A model generated the notes under the pieces. That model was given only the letters and a program-made list of their open reading frames with translations, had not been told where the DNA came from and did no database searches. Below, piece after piece: positions 1 to 10,273 of a DNA stretch of 12,393 nt (position 1 is the first letter of the stretch; each line of letters opens with the position of its first letter). The DNA comes from Bacteroidales bacterium (GTDB lineage Bacteria; Bacteroidota; Bacteroidia; Bacteroidales; F082). Where the stretch lies: NCBI GenBank assembly GCA_017616675.1, contig JAFZXR010000003.1, positions 1 through 12,393 on the forward strand. Direction: 5' to 3'. A program made the translations under genes and the position numbers.

Positions 1-1
1 C

Positions 2-352
2 ATGGCGCACGCTTTTGGCGGTATCACGATGACATTGAGAGACTTAGCCAAGATCGGACAACTATATCTCAACTATGGCTTATGGGAGGGCAAACGTATC
101 GTAAGCGAGGAATGGATTCGTCAGACTATAACCTTTGACGAGAATAGTCACGGCTATCATTACAACTGGTATAACATAAGCTATGAGGGTTATACCAGAC
201 CTGAAAATTCCGGATATTACGCATATGGTATCTGTGCCCAAACAATTTACGTCAACCCGTATAAAAACCTTGTAATAGTGAGAATGGGCCGATCAAACAA
301 CGGCTGCGCATTTCTTCCGGTACTATTTGAGCAGCTGAGTATGCAGTATTGA
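2..352 (+). CDS. Beta-lactamase-like serine hydrolase, C-terminal part (5' truncated by window edge)
   Basis: This is the end of a gene whose beginning lies before the window. The frame is open from the first bases, so the ATG at position 2 is probably an internal Met and not the start. About 116 residues are visible. The opening stretch AFGGITMTLRDLAKIGQLYL, then G-x-x-x-G-KRIVSEEWI, is the typical late helix of the beta-lactamase/class C serine hydrolase fold (Pfam Beta-lactamase, PF00144). The later YAYGICAQTIYVNPYKNLVIVRMG matches the C-terminal beta-strands that carry the third active-site box. The catalytic S-x-x-K and Y-x-N motifs are outside the window, so substrate cannot be judged; members include esterases, D-aminopeptidases and penicillin-binding-like proteins. 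It lies 57 bp upstream of the GH97 gene on the same strand, but that gene has its own promoter box. The coding sequence looks A+T-richer than later genes. Confidence 0.85.
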   Translation: MAHAFGGITMTLRDLAKIGQLYLNYGLWEGKRIVSEEWIRQTITFDENSHGYHYNWYNISYEGYTRPENSGYYAYGICAQTIYVNPYKNLVIVRMGRSNNGCAFLPVLFEQLSMQY

Positions 353-381
353 TTAAAGAATGATATTATTCAAAAATGTTT

Positions 382-389
382 TATATTTG
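382..389 (+). promoter_or_regulatory. Bacteroidota-type -7 promoter box for the GH97 gene
   Basis: TATATTTG is an exact match to the Bacteroides -7 consensus TAnnTTTG, with its G 20 bases before the ATG at 410. Transcription would begin near 394-397, leaving a short leader of about 15 nt. I do not see a convincing -33 TTG element at the usual spacing. Confidence 0.6.
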
Positions 390-397
390 CATGATAA

Positions 398-4104
<3,707 letters not shown>

Positions 4105-4112
4105 GATATGTT

Positions 4113-6359
4113 TTATTTCATCTCAAATTCCAAAGTGCCACCTTCCATAATCTGCTGGTTGGTGATGATGTAGTCTTCAACAGGTTTTCCGTTGAGTTTC
4201 ACACTCTTGACATGAATCTTGTCAGGCGTCTTGTTAGGCGCTAAGATTGTGAAATCTTTACCGTTTTCGAGGTGTAAAACAGCCTTTTTAAACAAAGGAG
4301 TGCCGATGACATATTCCGCTGAGCCCGCGTGGAACGGATAAAATCCGAGGCTCGAGAAGATGTACCAAGCCGACATCTGTCCGCAGTCGTCGTTGCCCGC
4401 ATAACCGCATGGCGTAGCACGATAAAACTCTGAGCGGACCTGCTCCACCAACTCTTGTGTACGTTCAGGTTTTCCTGCAAAATTGTAAAGATAAACGGTG
4501 TGATGACTCGGCTCATTGCCGTGTGCATACTGTCCGATGAAGCCGCTGGCGTTGCCGTCAACCTCACCCGAAGTGGCGGTCAGACTGAAATTTTCGTCAA
4601 GTTTGTTCAAAAACGCTTCTTTACTTCCGAAGAGATTTATCAAACCTTGCGGATCCTGCGGCACGAACCACATATACTGCCAGGCGTTGCCTTCGACAAA
4701 GCACGGCTGCTCGTAGCTGAGCGGGTCGAAACCCTCGATCCAGTTGCCGTTTTCGTCTTTCGGACGGAAGAAACCAGTCTCAGGGTCGAAGAGGTTCTTA
4801 TAAAACATGCTGCGACGGTAGAAACGCTCGTAATCGTCAGTCTTTCCAAGCTTTTTCGCCACCAGAGCCACGCAGGCGTCGTCGAAGGCCTGCTCCATGG
4901 TGATGCTCACGCTCTCGTCTTGCAGAGTCTGCGGCAGATATTCATATTTTTCCCAGATCTCGAAAGGCGAGTTGTAATGACTGCGCGTGCTGCTCTCGAC
5001 CATCGCCTGATATGCCTCTTCCACGTCGATGCCAGGAATCTCGCACATGATGGCGTCGGCGAGCACCGGGATGGCGTGGTTGCCTATCATGCAGTAGTTG
5101 TCCTGTCCCCAGAGGTCCCAAATCGGCAGGTAGCCGTAGGTCTTATGATGGATTATCATGTCATTGACGAACTGCGCTGCGTTTTTCGGGTCTATCATAG
5201 TATAGAGTGGATGCGCGGCGCGGAAGGTGTCCCACAGGCTGAAGGTGCTGTGGTAAGTCTGTCCCTCCGGCATCTGCTTGATCTCGTAGTTGGTGTCCAT
5301 ATAACGTCCATCGACATCACTCATGGTGTTAGGCTGCATCAAAACGTGATAAAGTCCTGTGTAGAATATCGTTTTCTGCTCGTCGGTGCCATCAACGTCG
5401 ATGCGGCTGAGCTCGCGCTGCCAAACATCGTGGGCAGCCTGTGCATAGCCGTCGAAGTCCCAGCTTTGGGCCTCGGCAAGCATGTTCTTGCGTGCACCGT
5501 CGTTGTCGACAGGCGAGATGGCAACTTTAACGATAAGCTCCTGACTATCATTAGGATCGAAGGTCAGGGCAGCGCGAGGCGTGCGTCCGTTCACCACGTC
5601 GCTGTTGCCGACATTCAGGCCGCCGTTCATCAAGATGTGACCGGCAATTGGCTTCGAGAACTCGGCACGGAAATAAATCTTACGCAGCTTGGCCCATCCG
5701 CACACTACGCGGTAGCCTTCCACTGTGTGGTCATCCACAATGCGGATTTGACCCTGTATGATATCGTAAAAACGGCGGCCTGAGTAATACGCGTCCTTAC
5801 GATACACGCCACGGTCCATGTCGAGGACGATGGTCTGCGGCTTCCCTTTGGGGAAAGTATAACGGTGGATGCCCGTCCTGACGGTGGTCGTAAATTCAAC
5901 ATTTGTACCGCTTTCTTCCAGTAAAACCTGATAATAGCCCGGACGAGCCGCCTCATTTTCATGACTGTAATGCTGTCCGAAGTCGGCTGCCTTCAGTTGG
6001 TCGGGCGTCACCTCGTCGCTGACAGGCATAAAACTCACGTCGATAAGGTCGGTGCAGCCCGTTCCGCTGAGGTGGGTATGACAAAATCCATAAATCACAT
6101 CTTTGTTATAATCGTAGCCCGAACAAGGATCCCAGGTGACCATCAACTCGGTCTCGGGACTCAGTTGCACCATGCCTTGAGGCATAGTGGCGCCAGGAAA
6201 AGTGCTCCCGCTCAGCGCACCAGTCTCGTCGGTCTGAGTGCCGATGAATGGGTTGACAAATTGTGTGTAATCATTTTCAGAATTGAGGTCTTGCTTAACA
6301 TCAGAACTGCACGAACTCAGTAAAAAAGCCAAAATAATTATTGGAAAAATCTTTTTCAT
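4113..6359 (-). CDS. Glycoside hydrolase family 92 alpha-mannosidase, lipoprotein
   Basis: A 748-residue exo-alpha-mannosidase of family GH92, calcium-dependent and inverting, which trims mannose from N-glycans or mannans. Residues 1-16 are a lipoprotein signal with lipobox LLSSC and lipidated Cys17; the following SSD is a weak candidate for surface export. The N-terminal beta-domain carries FVNPFIGT (34-41), STFPGATMPQGMVQLSP (52-68) and FCHTHLSGTG (92-101). The (alpha/alpha)6 catalytic domain has SLWDTFR (374-380), YLPIWDLW (410-417), VEGNAWQY (555-562) with Glu556 as probable general acid (BT3990 Glu533), HGNEPSHH (613-620) and GNDDCGQMSAWY (655-666), whose Asp pair 657-658 should include the general base. 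Length is normal for the family. Linkage preference (alpha-1,2, -1,3, -1,4 or -1,6) cannot be assigned by eye. First gene of an operon with the DASS transporter; divergent from msrA with overlapping promoters. Confidence 0.96.
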   Translation of the reverse strand: MKKIFPIIILAFLLSSCSSDVKQDLNSENDYTQFVNPFIGTQTDETGALSGSTFPGATMPQGMVQLSPETELMVTWDPCSGYDYNKDVIYGFCHTHLSGTGCTDLIDVSFMPVSDEVTPDQLKAADFGQHYSHENEAARPGYYQVLLEESGTNVEFTTTVRTGIHRYTFPKGKPQTIVLDMDRGVYRKDAYYSGRRFYDIIQGQIRIVDDHTVEGYRVVCGWAKLRKIYFRAEFSKPIAGHILMNGGLNVGNSDVVNGRTPRAALTFDPNDSQELIVKVAISPVDNDGARKNMLAEAQSWDFDGYAQAAHDVWQRELSRIDVDGTDEQKTIFYTGLYHVLMQPNTMSDVDGRYMDTNYEIKQMPEGQTYHSTFSLWDTFRAAHPLYTMIDPKNAAQFVNDMIIHHKTYGYLPIWDLWGQDNYCMIGNHAIPVLADAIMCEIPGIDVEEAYQAMVESSTRSHYNSPFEIWEKYEYLPQTLQDESVSITMEQAFDDACVALVAKKLGKTDDYERFYRRSMFYKNLFDPETGFFRPKDENGNWIEGFDPLSYEQPCFVEGNAWQYMWFVPQDPQGLINLFGSKEAFLNKLDENFSLTATSGEVDGNASGFIGQYAHGNEPSHHTVYLYNFAGKPERTQELVEQVRSEFYRATPCGYAGNDDCGQMSAWYIFSSLGFYPFHAGSAEYVIGTPLFKKAVLHLENGKDFTILAPNKTPDKIHVKSVKLNGKPVEDYIITNQQIMEGGTLEFEMK

Positions 6360-6380
6360 AGCGATTATATTTTCGATTCA

Positions 6381-6388
6381 CAAAAGTA
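6381..6388 (-). promoter_or_regulatory. -7 promoter box for the GH92-transporter operon
   Basis: On the minus strand this reads TACTTTTG, an exact TAnnTTTG match, 21 bases upstream of the GH92 ATG. Its upstream region runs into the divergent msrA promoter box at 6402-6409. No clear -33 element is seen. Confidence 0.55.
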
Positions 6389-6401
6389 AAGAAAAAAGAC
6401 G

Positions 6402-6409
6402 TACATTTG
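6402..6409 (+). promoter_or_regulatory. -7 promoter box for msrA
   Basis: TACATTTG is an exact TAnnTTTG match. It contains the in-frame TTG at 6407, which argues that TTG is not the msrA start, since it would lie inside the promoter. Transcription would start near 6414-6416, giving a leader of only a few bases to about 10 nt depending on which ATG is used. Confidence 0.55.
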
Positions 6410-6418
6410 CGAAAAAAT

Positions 6419-6931
6419 ATGACGATGACAAAACAAATATTTCTTGCCGGCGGCTGCTTCTGGGGCACCGAGCATTATTTCAAGATGATAAAAGGCGTGA
6501 TGGAGACGAAAGTCGGCTATGCCAACAGCATCAAGGAAAACCCGACATATAAAGAGGTCTGCAGCGGAGCTACAAAAGCTGCCGAGACCGTCAAGGTTGA
6601 ATACGACCCGAGTAAAATCAGTCTTGGGTTTCTGCTCAACATGTATTTTCATGCCATCGACCCTACAAGCGTCAACCAGCAAGGACACGATGTTGGCCTT
6701 CAATATCGCACCGGCATTTATTACACCGATGACAATGAATTACCGACCATCAACAAAGTTATGACGGAGCAGCAATCCAAAATCAAAGACAAAATCGCCG
6801 TCGAAGTAATGCCTCTGCAAAATTTCTATACCGCTGAGGATTATCATCAGGATTATCTCGAGAAAAACCCTGACGGATATTGCCATTTGCCTTTAGAATT
6901 ATTCGAATGGGTTAAGACGCAAAACAAATAA
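6419..6931 (+). CDS. msrA: Peptide-methionine (S)-S-oxide reductase MsrA
   Basis: Reduces methionine-S-sulfoxide in proteins and free methionine, using thioredoxin; no signal peptide, so cytoplasmic. The catalytic motif GGCFWGTE starts 10 residues in, with nucleophile Cys13 when the ATG at 6419 is used. Other family marks are KVGYANS, NPTYKEVC, SVNQQGHDVGLQYRTGIYY, AEDYHQDYL and the C-terminal GYCH, whose Cys is the likely resolving residue. About 170 residues is a normal single-domain MsrA without a fused MsrB. The usual TGHAE stretch reads TKAAE here: the Glu that assists catalysis is kept but the preceding conserved His is Ala. The first ATG after the promoter box is 6419; the ATG at 6425 (MTKQIFLAGG) matches homologue start lengths equally well. 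The in-frame TTG at 6407 is rejected because it lies in the promoter box. Divergent from GH92; followed by a terminator. Confidence 0.96.
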   Translation: MTMTKQIFLAGGCFWGTEHYFKMIKGVMETKVGYANSIKENPTYKEVCSGATKAAETVKVEYDPSKISLGFLLNMYFHAIDPTSVNQQGHDVGLQYRTGIYYTDDNELPTINKVMTEQQSKIKDKIAVEVMPLQNFYTAEDYHQDYLEKNPDGYCHLPLELFEWVKTQNK

Positions 6932-6962
6932 AAAATGCCGCAGGCATCCCCACGGCATTTTT
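6931..6962. terminator. Bidirectional intrinsic terminator between msrA and the 746-residue gene
   Basis: AAAAATGCCG (6931-6940) is the exact reverse complement of CGGCATTTTT (6953-6962), giving a 10-bp stem with a 12-nt loop. The A-tract and T-tract at the two ends let it work for msrA (+) and for the convergent gene ending at 6988 (-). The stem begins on the last base of the msrA stop codon. A smaller alternative hairpin, ATGCC-GCA-GGCAT (6935-6947), competes with it. Confidence 0.8.
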
Positions 6963-6987
6963 CATTGATTTCACCAAAATTTGATGA

Positions 6988-9228
6988 TTATTCCGCTGCT
7001 TCAGCAGCTGGAGTTTCTTCAACGACCACTTCCGTTGTCTCTTCGACGACCTCGGCCGGAGCCTCAGCGACCTGCTCCTCCTGTGCCTTTGGCCAGAATG
7101 GACGCATATCCTTCGGAAGGATGAAGTAGACCGCCACGACGACAGCGATGATGAAGAACAGCCATCTCAGCATTCTCTTCCACCATGGAGCGCGTGTTGT
7201 GAACGGGTCTTTAGTCTTGACCACCGGATACTTGGCGATGCCTGTCAATGTGGCGCCGAACTTGGTGTTGACGAGCAACTTCTGGTTCAAAGCCCAGCCG
7301 TTGGCGTTCAAGACAGGTGTCAGGTTACGTTTGCGCAGCTTCAGCCATGCCATGATCATGCTTGGACCCGAGATAATCGCGATGATAATCAAGAAGAATA
7401 TCACGATGTTGTACCAGTGAGCTCCAAGCCATTCGAACAATCCGCCAACAGCCGATGCCACAAGGCCTAATGCCAAGCCAATGGCCGCAAAGATACCGGC
7501 GAACTTAGCGATGTCGAACGGAGGTTTCACCTCAGGTTTCTTGCCGTCGGCAGGAATCTCAGCGTTGTTGATCTTAGAGTTGGCGTCGGCCATCACCTTT
7601 GCGTCCTTCTCGGCAGCGCGTTTGTTGATCATGTCTTCGACCGACTTTGCCATCTTGCGGTAAGGCGACCAGAATGCCTGGCGGATGCTGATAGGATTCT
7701 CGATGATTTTAGTCACTGTGGCGTTCCAGCCCAGACCGTCTCTGTCGTAGAACACGCCGTGCTTGCCCACCATGATAGCTCCGACGTCGCCATCGGTAAC
7801 CACAGCGGCAATGGTCATTGTTCCTGGCTTGCTCTTGCATGTGCAGTCGCAGTAGAGGATGTACATGTTGCTGAGCGGTGCCATAGCGCCTTGTGCTCCC
7901 ATGTCGGTGACTTTGATACAGAGGTCGCATGCGCGCTCGTCGATGTAAAGCGTACCGGCCTGGAAGATAGCTTTCTTCTCTGGTGAGTAGAAGTCGCTGA
8001 ATGTCACGAAGTTGGTCAGCAAGGTGTAGAAGTCTCTGTAGTAATGCAACAGCTTGTCGACCTGGTCGATGGCGTTCGACTTGCTCTCGAGGGCCTGGTC
8101 TTGTGCCACAAGGTCGAGAAGCACGTCTTTCTTGTTCTCGGCGAGGATTGCCTTTGCTGTGTCGTAGCCCAACGGTTCGACGGCGGCACCTGCCTTGGCG
8201 CCCATCCAAGCGTTGTAGGCGTTGAACTTAGCCAAGATGCTAAACCATTGATCCTCAGTGATATATTCAGCTTTTTTGTATTCTTTGTCGATGACGAGAG
8301 CCTTCAGCGTGGCCATGGCGCCAGCCCATGCCGGGTTGACTTCCTTGCCAAGTGGCAGCTGATGCTCGGCGTTGACGCGTGCCAACGGATATGTGGCTAT
8401 CTCGTCGGTGCTGGCAGCGAGGTTGTTGCCGCTGATCTCACCAATCTTTGCTGATGAGACATCCAACACTGCGGCGCTGTCGGAGTTAAACGAAGCGAGT
8501 TTGCAGCGCATGAAGAAGTCTTCAACTTTGTCTTTCACTGCCATGACGGCTGCGAGAGCGTTGGCGGTGTCGTCGCCGTAAGGGAACACGTTGTCTTTGT
8601 CAGCGTCGCCGGCCTCTTTCCATGCTGTGTAGTCGGCTAAAGCCTGATAGAATGCCTCGATGTGGTCGGTGTTGATTCCAGGGTCGCCGCTACGGTCGGT
8701 GACGTTGCCCATGCAATCCAAGATGTTCTTGATGAGCGCCTTGACGGCCTCGTCGTCGGCTGAGTTCTCAGTGATGATGCCATCGCCGTTGAAGCGCGTC
8801 TTTGCGAAGATAGCGATACTGTCAGAGACGTCGGCTACCGAGATCTCGTCTTTCTCAAGTCCAAGATTCTCAAGGATTTGCTTCGATGTCTCGAGCAGAT
8901 GAGCGCCTTCCTCGTTAGCGGTGTTGAATGCCGAGAACGGCAGCACACTCGAACGTTTCAGCAGTAATTCAGGGTCGTTGATGATCGAGGTGAGCCATTT
9001 CGATGCAGCCACAACTTCTTCGATGTGGATCTTGCCGTCACCGTTGGTGTCGAGCATCGTCATGGTCTTTTCGTCGATTTCCAGACCTTTCAGCGGGCAG
9101 CTCAAGGCCGTCCAGAGTTTTCTGTCAAGCTCATCCAGATGCAGGATGTCCTGTCCCGACTCGATGTTCACGCGAGTGACACCGCCGACGGTCGAAAACT
9201 TCCAATCGTAATTGCCATTTGATTTCAT
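6988..9228 (-). CDS. Uncharacterised membrane protein with EF-hand, cysteine cluster and C-terminal transmembrane segments
   Basis: I do not recognise a named family. This 746-residue protein has no signal peptide. Residues 60-71 form a complete EF-hand loop (Asp60, Asn62, Asp64, Gly65, Ile67, Glu71). Looser Asp-rich loops occur at 145-156, 178-189 and 208-219, suggesting calcium binding in the first 220 residues. A CxxC (434, 437) plus CxCxC (460, 462, 464) cluster could hold a metal. The stretch at 488-524 (GKHGVFYDRDGLGWN, then NPISIRQAFWSPYRK) is distinctive and looks like a conserved core. Three membrane segments lie at about 574-597, 606-627 and 687-704. The Lys/Arg-rich stretch between the second and third suggests the large N-terminal part is cytoplasmic. 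The tail (717-746) is rich in Glu, Val, Ala and Pro, probably periplasmic. Single gene with the hairpin array just upstream; a weak AAATTTTG box (9233-9240) is the only promoter candidate seen. Confidence 0.9.
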   Translation of the reverse strand: MKSNGNYDWKFSTVGGVTRVNIESGQDILHLDELDRKLWTALSCPLKGLEIDEKTMTMLDTNGDGKIHIEEVVAASKWLTSIINDPELLLKRSSVLPFSAFNTANEEGAHLLETSKQILENLGLEKDEISVADVSDSIAIFAKTRFNGDGIITENSADDEAVKALIKNILDCMGNVTDRSGDPGINTDHIEAFYQALADYTAWKEAGDADKDNVFPYGDDTANALAAVMAVKDKVEDFFMRCKLASFNSDSAAVLDVSSAKIGEISGNNLAASTDEIATYPLARVNAEHQLPLGKEVNPAWAGAMATLKALVIDKEYKKAEYITEDQWFSILAKFNAYNAWMGAKAGAAVEPLGYDTAKAILAENKKDVLLDLVAQDQALESKSNAIDQVDKLLHYYRDFYTLLTNFVTFSDFYSPEKKAIFQAGTLYIDERACDLCIKVTDMGAQGAMAPLSNMYILYCDCTCKSKPGTMTIAAVVTDGDVGAIMVGKHGVFYDRDGLGWNATVTKIIENPISIRQAFWSPYRKMAKSVEDMINKRAAEKDAKVMADANSKINNAEIPADGKKPEVKPPFDIAKFAGIFAAIGLALGLVASAVGGLFEWLGAHWYNIVIFFLIIIAIISGPSMIMAWLKLRKRNLTPVLNANGWALNQKLLVNTKFGATLTGIAKYPVVKTKDPFTTRAPWWKRMLRWLFFIIAVVVAVYFILPKDMRPFWPKAQEEQVAEAPAEVVEETTEVVVEETPAAEAAE

Positions 9229-9252
9229 AATGCAAAATTTTATTAAAAATTT

Positions 9253-9374
9253 AATGTGTTACTTCGTAAAATGTGTTTAAATATGCTGCTTCGCAGAATG
9301 TGCCGCTTCGCGGAATCAGCCGAGGCTGCACATTCGCCACAGGCGCACATTGCGACCGCAGGGAGCATCACATT
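9253..9374. repeat. Array of mini-hairpins separated by AATGTG / CACATT spacers
   Basis: The region between the 746-residue gene and the phosphoesterase gene holds AATGTG at 9253, 9270 and 9297, and its reverse complement CACATT at 9329, 9346 and 9369. Between them lie short perfect inverted repeats: TTAC-TTC-GTAA (9259-9269), CTGC-TTC-GCAG (9286-9296), CCGC-TTC-GCGG (9303-9313), CAGCC-GA-GGCTG (9317-9328), CGCC-ACA-GGCG (9335-9345) and TGCG-AC-CGCA (9351-9360). The first three share the same TTC loop but have different stems that remain paired. The outermost spacing is 17 bp on both sides for one pair of units. The whole block has approximate dyad symmetry around 9313-9316. It lies in the path of minus-strand transcription from the phosphoesterase operon. 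Function unknown; terminator, RNA-stabilising or mobile repeat roles are all possible. Confidence 0.75.
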
Positions 9375-10273
9375 TTAACAAATTCATAGTTTATATAATC
9401 TCCTATTGTCAATATCGTGTAAAAAGCGTCAAGATAATGATCTTCCAAGGCATCGACACGCAGATAAACCACATCCTTAAACGTCGTCAAGTCGCGCGAA
9501 TGCGAATGGCCCTGAAGCACCAGCGAAACGTCATATCTGTCGAATAAATCCAGCAAATCGTAGGTCTCCTCAAGGTTGAAATTGCTCGTATGGCCTTGCG
9601 AAGTGTCTTTTTTGAAGAAATGGGTGTGAGTATAAACGATGATATGACGATATCCCTGATTATGCTTTTTTCTTAAAACAGTTTCAAGCCAATCTCTCTG
9701 GTCGACGCCAAGTGTTCCATTGCCCGAATCGATAGCGATATATAAATCTTTTAAACCGCTAACTGTCTGAACCTCAAACCAATACGTCGATGAACCGAAT
9801 CTTTTGAAATACTCATGCCATTGGTCGAAATATAAGTCATGGTTACCCACGGTGTAATAAATCTTTCGTCCAGCATCGCTGACAGGCTTCACATGCTCGT
9901 CGAAATAATCCCAATGGTCGGTGGCATTGATGAGGTCGCCAAGGCAGAGTGCAAACGGCGGTGCCACTGAATCTGCAAGATAATCCGACACAAAACGGTC
10001 GAGATTGTCGGTCGAGAAGTCGACATGGATGTCGCTCATCACATAAACCTCGTAATTGTCGGGAACGTCAGTAATGATATCGTATCCTTGCCCGGAATTG
10101 TACTCCATCGACTGGGCAAAACGCTCATCGGGCGACTCGTTGATAGTGTAAAACAGCCCCGCATAATCGATGTTTTTCCCGCAAGATGCCAGGAAAACTA
10201 CCAATAGCAACGCTGTCATTCCGAGCGCCGCAGGCGCGAGGAACCTCCTTCTGATATGTCTGTCGCTTATCAT
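9368..10273 (-). CDS. Metallophosphoesterase lipoprotein (calcineurin-like)
   Basis: A 301-residue predicted lipoprotein with a calcineurin-like dinuclear metal phosphoesterase domain. Metal-ligand motifs appear in the usual order: Asp81-x-His83, Gly112-Asp113, Gly143-Asn-His145-Asp146, His216 or His218 (in YTHTH) and GHSH at 255-258. The lipobox is LASC with lipidated Cys31, so it should be anchored outside the cytoplasm. The signal region is long (30 residues) and residues 11-18 (FLAPAALG) are encoded by a palindromic repeat. An internal start at Met19 would leave a hydrophobic signal but lose the positive n-region (RHIRRR), so 10273 is preferred. Its ATG overlaps the stop of the upstream barrel-like gene by 4 bp (ATGA), implying translational coupling. 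The stop codon lies in the first unit of the hairpin array. Substrate unknown; members hydrolyse phosphomonoesters, diesters, nucleotides or UDP-linked lipids. Confidence 0.9.
   Translation of the reverse strand: MISDRHIRRRFLAPAALGMTALLLVVFLASCGKNIDYAGLFYTINESPDERFAQSMEYNSGQGYDIITDVPDNYEVYVMSDIHVDFSTDNLDRFVSDYLADSVAPPFALCLGDLINATDHWDYFDEHVKPVSDAGRKIYYTVGNHDLYFDQWHEYFKRFGSSTYWFEVQTVSGLKDLYIAIDSGNGTLGVDQRDWLETVLRKKHNQGYRHIIVYTHTHFFKKDTSQGHTSNFNLEETYDLLDLFDRYDVSLVLQGHSHSRDLTTFKDVVYLRVDALEDHYLDAFYTILTIGDYINYEFVKM
10214..10248. repeat. REP-like palindromic repeat embedded in a signal-peptide coding region
   Basis: An imperfect palindrome with outer arms TTCC (10219-10222) and GGAA (10240-10243), a GA step on each side, inner arms GCGCC (10225-10229) and GGCGC (10233-10237), and a GCA loop. 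The flanks TGTCA and CCTCC complete what looks, from memory, like a dispersed intergenic repeat common in Bacteroidota genomes. On the minus strand the core reads in frame as codons 11-18 (FLAPAALG) of the phosphoesterase lipoprotein. Only one copy is present in this window, so repeat status rests on structure and recollection. Confidence 0.55.

Noticed and set aside
358..371. Possible terminator hairpin GAAT/ATTC after the serine hydrolase gene
   Set aside because: Only four A/T-rich base pairs with no G/C clamp and no clear T-run; too weak to call.
4455..5783. A 442-codon open frame antisense to the GH92 gene
   Set aside because: GH92 on the other strand has complete family motifs end to end; the antisense frame has no recognisable motif, no promoter and an unlikely composition, so it is a shadow of the GH92 codon usage.
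6407..6418. TTG start for msrA giving four extra residues
   Set aside because: The TTG lies inside the TACATTTG promoter box, upstream of the expected transcription start; the ATGs at 6419 and 6425 fit homologue lengths.
7709..8209. Arg-rich open frame on the minus strand, overlapping the 746-residue gene in another frame
   Set aside because: Arg/Gln/Gly-rich translation typical of an out-of-frame reading of a GC-rich gene; the real frame has clear membrane segments and an EF-hand.
9253..9374. CRISPR array
   Set aside because: Repeat units are about 6 bp with 11-bp palindromic inserts and inverted halves; there are no long identical repeats with unique spacers and no cas genes.
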